NCBI GenBank assembly: GCA_023438115.1 | Contig: JAEZEB010000254.1 | Span: 1 to 11,621, forward strand | Direction: 5' to 3' | DNA: 11,621 bases | Source of the DNA: Pseudomonadota bacterium | Lineage (GTDB): Bacteria > Pseudomonadota > Gammaproteobacteria > Burkholderiales > Burkholderiaceae_C | In this document: positions 1 to 7,074 of the stretch, in pieces | Layout: every line of letters begins with the position of its first letter | How positions within the stretch are numbered: position 1 is the stretch's first letter | Program-made: the position numbers and the translations under genes | Notes under the pieces: generated by a model | Databases searched by the model: none | What the model saw: only the letters and a program-made list of their open reading frames with translations | Told to the model about the DNA's origin: nothing

Positions 1-24
1 TACGAGGTCAAGGCCGTTTCGTAG
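1..24 (+). CDS. possible 3' end of an upstream gene (YEVKAVS, stop TAG)
   Basis: Reading from base 1 gives seven codons (YEVKAVS) and then TAG at 22-24, which would be the tail of a plus-strand gene starting outside the window. The stop codon lies inside the first REP-like repeat. Seven codons are too few to recognise a family, and an open frame this short occurs by chance, so this is only a possibility. Confidence 0.25.
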   Translation, partial: YEVKAVS

Positions 25-57
25 GGCGGGGTGAGCGGCGAAGCCCGAACCCCGCCG
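20..57 (+). repeat. REP-like extragenic palindrome, copy A (single)
   Basis: An 8-base arm GGCGGGGT (25-32) is matched by its inverse ACCCCGCC (49-56) around a 16-base core, and the element is preceded by CGTAG. The same design occurs five more times in the window. This copy stands alone between a possible upstream gene end and rlmJ, and it contains GTG at 31, which opens a spurious N-terminal extension in the rlmJ frame. Confidence 0.8.
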
Positions 58-81
58 CCACGGGGGTACCATCCGCCCCGT

Positions 82-978
82 ATGTTCAGCTACCGCCACG
101 GCTTCCATGCCGGCAACCACGCCGACGTCCTCAAGCACATGGTGCTGATCGCGGTCCTGAAGCACCTGACGGCCAAGCCCACGGCCATCACGGTGGTCGA
201 CACCCACGCGGGCGCCGGCCTGTACCGCCTCGACGACGAATTCGCCGCCACTTCCGGCGAGGCGGCCGACGGCTTCCTCAAGCTCGTGGCCAGCCCGCTG
301 GCCGCGGAGCCCCCGCCCCTGCTGGCCGACTACCTGGCCCTGGTGGCCAGCTTCAATCCCGCCGGGCGCCAGCGCGTCTATCCCGGCTCGCCCTTCATCA
401 CGCAGGCCCTGCTGCGCCAGGAGGCCAAGGACAAGCTGTGGCTGTTCGAGCTGCATCCCACGGACAGCAAGGCCCTGGCGAAGCATGTGGAGCAGCTGCG
501 CGCCGGGCGCCAGGTGGGCCTCAAGCGCGAGGACGGCTTCGAGGGCCTGCGGGCGCTGATCCCGCCGCCCTCGCGCCGTGGCCTGGTGCTGGTCGACCCC
601 AGCTACGAGATCAAGAACGACTACGGGCGCGTGACGGCCTGCCTGCAGGAGAGCCTGAAGAAATTCGCCACCGGCACCTACATGGTCTGGTACCCGGTGA
701 TCCCGCGCCCCGAGGCGCACGAGCTGCCGCGGCGCCTGAAGACGCTGGCCAACCAGGCGGGCCGCCCCTGGCTGCATGCCACGCTCAACATCGGCCAGTC
801 GCCGGCGCGCGCGCCCACGCCGGGCGAGCAGACACCGCGCCCCGGGCTCACGGCCAGCGGCGTCTTCCTGGTCAATCCGCCGCACACGCTGAAGCCGGCG
901 CTGCAGGCGGAACTGCCGCAGGTGCTGGAAGTCCTGGGCCGCGGGCGCGGCCAGGCGCATTTCGTCGAGGGGTCCTGA
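82..978 (+). CDS. rlmJ: 23S rRNA (adenine(2030)-N6)-methyltransferase RlmJ
   Basis: This 298-residue protein matches the RlmJ/YhiR family, cytoplasmic enzymes that use SAM to methylate N6 of A2030 in 23S rRNA. The start at ATG 82 gives MFSYRHGFHAGNHADVLKH, the conserved family N-terminus; an in-frame GTG at 31 would add 17 residues read from a repeat and is rejected. A SAM-binding loop, DTHAGAG, is seen at residues 40-46. The catalytic motif at 172-176 reads DPSYE, where N6-adenine methyltransferases usually have (D/N)PPY. The length is slightly above the roughly 280 residues of the E. coli enzyme. No strong Shine-Dalgarno sequence is visible. The fructosamine kinase gene follows after 16 bases, so the two are probably co-transcribed. 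Confidence 0.93.
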   Translation: MFSYRHGFHAGNHADVLKHMVLIAVLKHLTAKPTAITVVDTHAGAGLYRLDDEFAATSGEAADGFLKLVASPLAAEPPPLLADYLALVASFNPAGRQRVYPGSPFITQALLRQEAKDKLWLFELHPTDSKALAKHVEQLRAGRQVGLKREDGFEGLRALIPPPSRRGLVLVDPSYEIKNDYGRVTACLQESLKKFATGTYMVWYPVIPRPEAHELPRRLKTLANQAGRPWLHATLNIGQSPARAPTPGEQTPRPGLTASGVFLVNPPHTLKPALQAELPQVLEVLGRGRGQAHFVEGS

Positions 979-994
979 AAAGGCGCCCACCGCC

Positions 995-1870
995 ATGGCC
1001 GGCCCGCAGCCGCGATCCGCGCTCGCCGCCGCCCTGGGTCCGGGCTGGGAGTTGCAGCCCTTGGGCCGAAGCACCTTCTGCGACACCTGGCAAGCCCGCC
1101 GCGGCGCGCTGAAGCGCTTCGTCAAGAGCGCCGCGGGCCCCGCCGCCGCCATGCTGCGCTCCGAGGCCGACGGCCTGCAGGCGCTGTCCGCCACCGGCTG
1201 CATCCGGGTGCCGCAAGTGGAATCGCTGGTGGACACCTCCGACGGCATGGTCGTCCTGGCCCTGGAATGGCTGGACTTCGCGCCGGCCGACACCGGCTTC
1301 GGCCGCCGCTTCGGCCGGGCCCTCGCGGCGCTGCATGCCGCGCCCTGCCCGCTGGAGCCACCGGCCTTCGGCTGGCGCATCGACAACCACCTGGGCGCCA
1401 CGCCCCAGCGCAACACGCCTCCGCAAGTGCCCAACCGCGCCGGCTGGCAGGCCTTCATGGCGGAGTGCCGCTTAGGGTGGATGCGGGATCGAATCCCCGC
1501 TGCGGGGCAACTGCGCGGGGCAGTGAACCGGGTGATCGAGGCGCTGCCCACGCTGCTGCCCGACGCACCGGCGCCGGCGCTGATCCACGGCGACCTCTGG
1601 CAGGGCAACTGGGGCATGCTGGCCGACGGCACGCCGGTGGTCTTCGACCCGGCCGTGTCCTGCTCGGACCCCGGCGCCGAGATCGCGATGATGGAACTCT
1701 TCGGCAGCCCGCCCGCGGGCTTTCGCGCCGGCTACGAGGAAGCGGGCGGCTCCTGGCCCGGCGCGCAGACCGTCGCCGTCCACCAGCTCTACCACCTGCT
1801 CAACCATGTCTTGCTGTTCGGCGGCGGCTACGCGCAGCAGGCTTTGCGCGTGGCGCGCTCGCTGGCCTGA
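995..1870 (+). CDS. fructosamine kinase family protein (FN3K/YniA type)
   Basis: This 291-residue protein has the usual length of the fructosamine/ketosamine-3-kinase family, a relative of aminoglycoside phosphotransferases. Known members phosphorylate sugar adducts on protein lysines so that the adducts fall off (deglycation). Visible family marks are FGWRIDNHLG (125-134), the W-x-x-F-x-x-x-x-RL segment (151-160), the kinase loop HGDLWQGN (198-205) with catalytic Asp200, and the metal-binding DPA (218-220) followed by an acidic GAEIAMMELFG segment. The N-terminal nucleotide-binding lysine is probably K40 or K44. The gene starts at ATG 995 with AAAAGG about 11 bases upstream. The exact substrate is not known from the sequence. 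It shares a strand with rlmJ before it and the ClpP-like gene after it. Confidence 0.88.
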   Translation: MAGPQPRSALAAALGPGWELQPLGRSTFCDTWQARRGALKRFVKSAAGPAAAMLRSEADGLQALSATGCIRVPQVESLVDTSDGMVVLALEWLDFAPADTGFGRRFGRALAALHAAPCPLEPPAFGWRIDNHLGATPQRNTPPQVPNRAGWQAFMAECRLGWMRDRIPAAGQLRGAVNRVIEALPTLLPDAPAPALIHGDLWQGNWGMLADGTPVVFDPAVSCSDPGAEIAMMELFGSPPAGFRAGYEEAGGSWPGAQTVAVHQLYHLLNHVLLFGGGYAQQALRVARSLA

Positions 1871-1906
1871 GCGTTTTGGCATGATGCGTCCATGCAAGGA
1901 AACCGC

Positions 1907-2500
1907 ATGGAACAACCCGATCCCGAAACCCCGGCGGCCACCGCCGAACCCCGCAACGCCTTCCTCGAGGAAAAGGCCTTCAAGTCGCGCACGGTGCTGC
2001 TGTTCGGCGCCATCAGCGACCAGTCGGCCAGCGACATCGCGCGCCGCCTGATCGCGCTGGACGCCGATTCGGCGGCGCCCATCGACATGCTGGTGAGCTC
2101 GCCCGGCGGGCACCTGGAGTCCGGCGACGCGATCCACGACATCATCCGCTACATCCAGGCGCCGGTGAACATGATCGGCACCGGCTGGGTGGGCAGCGCC
2201 GCGACGCACCTGTACCTGGCGGTGCCCAAGGAGCGCCGCTTCTGCACGCCCAACACGCGCTTCCTGATCCACCAGCCCTCCGGTGGCGCCGGCGGCCCGG
2301 CCAGCGACATCGCGATCCACGCGCAGGAGATCATCAAGGCGCGCGAACGCATCGCCCAGACCATCTCCCGCGAGACGGGGCGTCCGCTGGCAGGCGTGCT
2401 CGAGGACATCGAGCGCGATCGCTGGCTGAGCGCGGAAGAAGCGATCGAGTACGGCCTGGTGGGCCGCATCGTGAAGCACAAGACCGAGATCAAGCGGTAG
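1907..2500 (+). CDS. stand-alone ClpP-family serine protease
   Basis: From ATG 1907 the protein has 197 residues and aligns with ClpP over its whole core: SSPGG (64-68), GWVGSAA around the nucleophile Ser97, IHQPSGG with His122, and ERDRWLSAEEAIEYGLV with Asp171. These are the same triad numbers as in E. coli ClpP, so the active site appears intact. ClpP subunits form chambered degradation rings fed by ClpX or ClpA. The first 25 or so residues differ from housekeeping ClpP and lack its usual N-terminal loop sequence, and no Clp ATPase is adjacent. This suggests a paralogous ClpP or a ClpP-like enzyme rather than the main clpPX operon. The start at 1907 is preferred over ATG 1892 because AAGGA lies at 1896-1900, six bases before it; 1892 has no ribosome site. 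Confidence 0.87.
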   Translation: MEQPDPETPAATAEPRNAFLEEKAFKSRTVLLFGAISDQSASDIARRLIALDADSAAPIDMLVSSPGGHLESGDAIHDIIRYIQAPVNMIGTGWVGSAATHLYLAVPKERRFCTPNTRFLIHQPSGGAGGPASDIAIHAQEIIKARERIAQTISRETGRPLAGVLEDIERDRWLSAEEAIEYGLVGRIVKHKTEIKR

Positions 2501-2512
2501 GTCCGTGCACGG

Positions 2513-2610
2513 CGGCGGGGTGCGGGCTGGCGCCGCTCACCCCGCCCTACGAAACCACCCCGCGCTGCGGACCTGGTAGGTCGGGGTGAGCGCGAAGCCG
2601 AACCCCGACG
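2513..2610. repeat. composite inverted pair of REP-like elements (copies B and C)
   Basis: Copy B is in minus orientation, with arms GGCGGGGT 2514-2521 and ACCCCGCC 2539-2546. Copy C is in plus orientation, with arms GTCGGGGT 2580-2587 and ACCCCGAC 2602-2609. They face away from each other across a 33-base spacer containing a small hairpin (CCGC 2560-2563 with GCGG 2567-2570). The unit fills most of the 117-base gap between the converging ends of the ClpP-like gene and metF, and it has the layout of a REPIN. It could act as a bidirectional transcription barrier, but no U-rich tail is present. Confidence 0.8.
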
Positions 2611-2617
2611 CCGCGAG

Positions 2618-3439
2618 CTACCGCAACGCCCCGCAAAGCGCCAGCGTCGCCGCCGCCTGGTTCATCGTATAGAAGTGCAGCGCCGGCGCGCCCCCGCGCA
2701 CCAGGCGCTCGCACAGGTCCGCCACCACCTCCTGGCCGAAGGCCTTGATGGACGCGGCGTCATCGCCGAAGCTTTGCAGGCGCAGGCGGATCCAGCGCGG
2801 GATCTCGGTGCCGCACGCATCCGAGAAGCGCAGCAGCTGGCTCGAGTTGGTGATCGGCATGATGCCGGGCACCACGGGCGCATCCACGCCCAGCTTGCGC
2901 GCCTCGTCGACGAAGCGGAAGTACGAGTCGGCGTTGTAGAAGTACTGCGTGATCGCGGAATCGGCGCCCGCCTTCACCTTGGCCGCGAAGGCCTGCAGGT
3001 CGGCCTGCGGCGACTTCGCCTGCGGATGCGTCTCCGGATAGCACGCCACCTCGATGCGGAAGGCGCTGCCGGTCTCCTGCCGGATGAAGGCCACCAGGTC
3101 GCTCGCGTACTGGAACTCCCCGCCCATGCCGTAGCCGCTGGGCAGGTCGCCGCGCAGCGCCACCAGGCGCTTGACGCCCATGGCCTGCAGCTGCGCCAGC
3201 TGGTCGCGCACGCGCGCGCGCGTGGCACCTATGCAGGAGAAGTGGCTGGCCGCCTCCACGCCTTCGGCCAGGATCTCGCCGACGGTGGTGAAGGTGCCCG
3301 CATGGGTGGAGCCGCCCGCGCCGTAGGTCACCGAGCAGAACTCGGGCTTCAGGGCATAGAGCTGCGCGCGGGCGGCGCGCAGCTTCTCGACACCTTCGGT
3401 CTTCTTGGTCGGGAAGAATTCGAAGCTGAGGGTAAGCAT
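2618..3439 (-). CDS. metF: 5,10-methylenetetrahydrofolate reductase MetF
   Basis: This 273-residue flavoenzyme reduces 5,10-methylene-THF to 5-methyl-THF, the methyl donor for methionine synthesis. Family marks are SFEFFP (5-10) with the catalytic Glu7 (E. coli Glu28), TYGAGGST (38-45), LRGD (95-98) with flavin-site Asp98 (E. coli Asp120), ACYPE (132-136), ITQYFYN (163-169), PGIMPI (191-196) and FYTMN (256-260). It is shorter than the 296-residue E. coli enzyme, mainly because the N-terminal extension is missing; this is common in the family. ATG at 3439 overlaps the tlyA stop by one base (TGATG), implying translational coupling. It is the last gene of the ahcY-tlyA-metF operon, and its end faces the ClpP-like gene across a REP pair. 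Confidence 0.95.
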   Translation of the reverse strand: MLTLSFEFFPTKKTEGVEKLRAARAQLYALKPEFCSVTYGAGGSTHAGTFTTVGEILAEGVEAASHFSCIGATRARVRDQLAQLQAMGVKRLVALRGDLPSGYGMGGEFQYASDLVAFIRQETGSAFRIEVACYPETHPQAKSPQADLQAFAAKVKAGADSAITQYFYNADSYFRFVDEARKLGVDAPVVPGIMPITNSSQLLRFSDACGTEIPRWIRLRLQSFGDDAASIKAFGQEVVADLCERLVRGGAPALHFYTMNQAAATLALCGALR

Positions 3440-4182
3440 CAATGGCTCCTCGTCTGGGCGTGGAGGAAGAATTCGCGGTTGCCGTCGCCGCCGGCGATCG
3501 GGCTGTCGTACCAGCCCACGACCGCCAGGCCCAGCGCCGCGCAGGCTTCGCGCAGGCGCTGTTCGACCACCGCGTAGAGGGCCGCATCGCGCACGATCCC
3601 GCCCTTGCCGACCTGCGCCGGCTGCAGTTCGAACTGCGGCTTGGCCAGCATCAGCAGCTGCCCGCCCGCCTTCAGCAAGGGCACGAGCGCGGGCAGCACC
3701 AGCGTGAGCGAGATGAACGACAGGTCGCCGACCACCAGGTCGAAGCCGCCGCCCACCTGCCCCGCATCGAGCTCGCGGGCGTTGACCTTCTCGATCGCCG
3801 TCACGCGCGGATCGCCGCGCAGCTTCGCGTGCAGCTGCCCGTGGCCGACGTCCACGCCGGTCACGCGCGCGGCGCCTTGCTGCAGCAGGCAGTCGGTGAA
3901 GCCGCCGGTGGACTGGCCCACGTCGAGGCAGGTCCAGCCGGTGACGTCCAGACCCGCCGCGCGCAATGCGCCTTCGAGCTTGAGGCCGCCACGCGAGACG
4001 TAGCGGGACTCCGACGCATCGAGCAGTTCGAGTTGCGCCTGCGCAGGAAGCTCGTCGCCGTTCTTGGCCACGCGCTTCCAGGCCGCGCCGTCGAACCAGC
4101 GCACGCCGGAGGCGATCAGGCGCTGGGCCTGCGAGCGCGAGGCGGCGAGTCCGCGTTCGACGAGGAGCTGGTCGGCACGCAT
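3439..4182 (-). CDS. tlyA: TlyA-family rRNA 2'-O-methyltransferase (S4 domain + FtsJ fold)
   Basis: This 247-residue protein starts MRADQLLVERGL, the conserved beginning of an S4 RNA-binding domain (about 1-60). It continues into a Rossmann methyltransferase: SRGGLKLEGAL (63-73), DVGQSTGGFTDCLL (87-100), DLSFISL (153-159), KPQFE (181-185), VGKGGIVRD (191-199) and GNREFFL (234-240). The FtsJ-type catalytic tetrad is present as K68, D153, K181 and E237. Mycobacterial TlyA methylates ribose in 16S and 23S rRNA; the old haemolysin label is not supported by the fold. ATG 4182 has AAGG 8 bases upstream. An in-frame ATG at 4200 would add MTRHRT but lies inside a palindromic repeat. The gene sits between ahcY and metF and overlaps the metF start codon. 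Confidence 0.9.
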   Translation of the reverse strand: MRADQLLVERGLAASRSQAQRLIASGVRWFDGAAWKRVAKNGDELPAQAQLELLDASESRYVSRGGLKLEGALRAAGLDVTGWTCLDVGQSTGGFTDCLLQQGAARVTGVDVGHGQLHAKLRGDPRVTAIEKVNARELDAGQVGGGFDLVVGDLSFISLTLVLPALVPLLKAGGQLLMLAKPQFELQPAQVGKGGIVRDAALYAVVEQRLREACAALGLAVVGWYDSPIAGGDGNREFFLHAQTRSH

Positions 4183-4192
4183 GGTTCGATGC

Positions 4193-4275
4193 CTTGTCAT
4201 TGCGGGCTCGACCCGCAATCCATGGGTGGCCGATCGACGGCCGCATGGATCCCGGGTCAAGCCCGGGATGACAAG
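4193..4275. repeat. composite palindromic intergenic element between tlyA and ahcY
   Basis: The 83-base element is an imperfect inverted repeat with perfect 8-base ends (CTTGTCAT 4193-4200, ATGACAAG 4268-4275). Each half forms its own hairpin: TGCGGG/CCCGCA (4201-4216) and CCCGGG/CCCGGG (4251-4267). The centre holds a third, GGCCG 4228-4232 with CGGCC 4238-4242. It differs in sequence from the REP-like family elsewhere in the window. It lies between the ahcY stop and the tlyA start, inside the presumed operon, and ends 11 bases before the tlyA start codon. Confidence 0.8.
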
Positions 4276-4282
4276 TTCCGGA

Positions 4283-5719
<1,437 letters not shown>

Positions 5720-5750
5720 GGGTGGCTCCAGTCGGGTTGGTCAGCCACCC
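5720..5750 (-). promoter_or_regulatory. hairpin overlapping the ahcY ribosome binding site
   Basis: In the transcript, GGGUGGCU (5750-5743) can pair over 8 bases with AGCCACCC (5727-5720), ending directly before the ahcY ATG. The Shine-Dalgarno GGAG (5729-5726) lies half in the loop and half in the stem. The upstream arm can also pair with CCACCCUC (5796-5789) in the terminator loop, which would release the ribosome site. The pairing is seen in the sequence; the regulatory role is inferred. Confidence 0.5.
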
Positions 5751-5764
5751 TCCGCGCGGGGCGG

Positions 5765-5803
5765 AAACGAAAACGCTCACCGCACGTCGAGGGTGGGTGA
5801 GCG
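5765..5803 (-). terminator. riboswitch-controlled intrinsic terminator upstream of ahcY
   Basis: In the transcript, CGCUCACC (5803-5796) pairs perfectly with GGUGAGCG (5781-5774) across a 14-base loop, and UUUUCGUUU follows at once. That is an intrinsic terminator with a slightly interrupted U tract. Its left arm is the same stretch that closes the SAH aptamer stem, so SAH binding should prevent terminator formation and allow transcription of ahcY. Confidence 0.7.
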
Positions 5804-5856
5804 TCGTTGCAGGTTCCGAGCCTCGCGTCCCTGGCGGACGCTGCAACGCTCCTCGG
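5796..5856 (-). promoter_or_regulatory. SAH (S-adenosylhomocysteine) riboswitch aptamer
   Basis: The leader of ahcY carries the conserved SAH-riboswitch pattern. It opens with CCGAGGAGCG (5856-5847) and contains GGCUCGG (5822-5816, first G at 5822) before closing with CGCUCACC (5803-5796). Visible pairings are GAGCG (5851-5847) with CGCUC (5803-5799), UUGCAG (5846-5841) with CUGCAA (5812-5807), a local hairpin using 5841-5836 and 5830-5825, and the pseudoknot CCGAG (5856-5852) with CUCGG (5820-5816). This class is known from Burkholderiales and other proteobacteria upstream of ahcY/metH, where it switches genes on when SAH builds up. Confidence 0.9.
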
Positions 5857-5864
5857 ATGGCGCG

Positions 5865-5870
5865 ATTCTA
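5865..5870 (-). promoter_or_regulatory. candidate -10 element for the ahcY operon
   Basis: TAGAAT (5870-5865, minus strand) lies 8 bases before the first riboswitch base, the right distance for transcription to begin at about 5858 just ahead of the aptamer. No recognisable -35 hexamer is present at the expected distance. That region lies inside the 3' end of the symporter gene, whose stop codon is at 5879-5877. Confidence 0.4.
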
Positions 5871-5876
5871 GCGGAC

Positions 5877-6854
5877 TCAGGCCCGCGCGGCTTCCGCGGC
5901 GGGGGTCGCCACCTCCTCATCCTCGGGGCTGTTCGGCACGCGCTGGAAATAAGTCGCGACCAGGCCGCCGGAGATGTTGTGCCAGACGCTGAAGATCGCG
6001 CTGGGCACCGCCGCCAGGGGCGAGAAGTGCGCCGCGGCCAGGGCCGCGCCCAGGCCGGAGTTCTGCATGCCGACCTCGATGGCCAGGGTCTTGCGCTTGG
6101 CGACGCTGCGGCCGGTGAGCTTGCCCAGCGCATAGCCCAGCAGCAGGCCCAGGCCGTTGTGCAGCACGACCACCGCGAAGATCAACGCGCCGCTGGTGGC
6201 AATCTTCGGCTGGTTGGCGGCGACCACCGCGGCCACGATGGCCACGATCGCGACCACCGACACCAGCGGCAGCACGCCGACGGCGACCTTCACCTTCTCG
6301 CGCAGCAGCGACTGGGCGGCCACGCCCAGCGCGATGGGCAGCACCACCACCTGCACGATGGACCAGAACATGGCCGTCGCGCTGACTTCCAGCCACTGGC
6401 TGGCCAGCAGGTAGATCAGCGCCGGCGTCACGATGGGCGCCAGCAGGGTCGTCACCGAGGTGATGGCGACCGACAGCGCCACGTCGCCGCGGCCGAGGAA
6501 GGTCATCACGTTGGATGCGGTGCCGCCCGGGCAGCAGCCGACCAGGATCACGCCGACGGCGATCTCCGGCGGCAGTTGCAGCGCCTGGCACAGCAGCCAG
6601 GCGAGGCCCGGCATGATGACGAACTGGCCCGCCACGCCGATCAGCACGTCGACGGGGCGGCGGAAGACCTCGCGGAAGTCTTCCTTCGACAGGGTCAGCC
6701 CCATGCCGAACATGATGATCCCGAGCAGCGGGACGATCCAGGCGGCGATCCAGCGGAACTGGGCGGGGGCGAAGAAGGCGAGCACTGCGAACAGCAGCAC
6801 CCAGACGGCAAACGTCTTGCCGACGAACTGGCTCAGGCGGACGAGGGCCTGCAT
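5877..6854 (-). CDS. bile acid:sodium symporter (BASS) family transporter
   Basis: This 325-residue inner-membrane protein is almost entirely hydrophobic helices, consistent with the roughly ten-helix BASS fold. Family marks are FGMGLTL (49-55), CCPGGTASN (107-115) in the broken-helix substrate region and EVGMQNSGL (260-268). Bacterial relatives such as YocS and PanS move organic anions including bile acids, pyruvate or ketopantoate with sodium; the substrate here cannot be told. The tail (about 309-325) is acidic then alanine-rich and cytoplasmic by inference. ATG 6854 gives MQALVRLSQF and has AAGGA 8-9 bases upstream; the longer open frame upstream is intergenic. The gene is divergent from ligC and ends about 20 bases before the ahcY riboswitch, on the same strand. 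Confidence 0.9.
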   Translation of the reverse strand: MQALVRLSQFVGKTFAVWVLLFAVLAFFAPAQFRWIAAWIVPLLGIIMFGMGLTLSKEDFREVFRRPVDVLIGVAGQFVIMPGLAWLLCQALQLPPEIAVGVILVGCCPGGTASNVMTFLGRGDVALSVAITSVTTLLAPIVTPALIYLLASQWLEVSATAMFWSIVQVVVLPIALGVAAQSLLREKVKVAVGVLPLVSVVAIVAIVAAVVAANQPKIATSGALIFAVVVLHNGLGLLLGYALGKLTGRSVAKRKTLAIEVGMQNSGLGAALAAAHFSPLAAVPSAIFSVWHNISGGLVATYFQRVPNSPEDEEVATPAAEAARA

Positions 6855-6963
6855 GGACGGATTCCTTGCGAAGTGGCGAAGCGGCGATGAAGCCGGCGCC
6901 CCGTGCAGGCCGCAAGGGTGGTCGCGGCGGGCGGACGTCGGGCAGGCCCGGCCTGGTGGGCCG

Positions 6964-6990
6964 AACCTAGGGTTTACCCTGATTCTAGGT
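6964..6990. promoter_or_regulatory. nested palindrome in the symporter/ligC divergent region, candidate operator
   Basis: The 220-base gap between the divergent symporter and ligC genes (6855-7074) contains ACCTAG (6965-6970) matched by CTAGGT (6985-6990), with a second tight palindrome AGGGT-TT-ACCCT (6969-6980) nested inside. This is the only relatively AT-rich spot in the gap. TAGAAT on the minus strand (6987-6982) could be a -10 element for the symporter. The rest of the gap is GC-rich and shows nothing else clear. Confidence 0.4.
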
Positions 6991-7074
6991 CGCTCGCGAT
7001 ACCCGACCCCGGATGGCGGTTGATCGGAGGACGCGGCCGCCCGCGCACGCCCGCGAACCGCTACAAACGAGGCC

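Noticed and set aside
31..81. N-terminal extension of RlmJ from GTG 31
   Set aside because: The 17 added residues are read from REP-like copy A and are Pro/Arg-rich; MFSYRHGFHAGNHADVLKH at 82 is the family start.
1482..1513. Palindromic stretches (GCGGGAT/ATCCCCGC and CCCC-GCTGC-GGGG) inside the fructosamine kinase gene, with a rare TTA codon at 1472
   Set aside because: The protein alignment from memory shows no insertion at this point and the length fits the family, so it is probably chance in GC-rich coding sequence rather than an inserted element.
2618..4246. A 542-codon minus-strand open frame that includes MetF
   Set aside because: Only the last 273 codons resemble a protein family; the upstream part overlaps tlyA in another frame and is low-complexity Arg/Ala/Gly typical of GC-rich shadow frames. 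The metF ATG at 3439 is coupled to the tlyA stop.
4193..4275. The ahcY-tlyA palindrome as an intrinsic terminator for ahcY
   Set aside because: No U-rich run follows the hairpins in the transcript direction, so it does not fit a standard intrinsic terminator, although it could still slow transcription.
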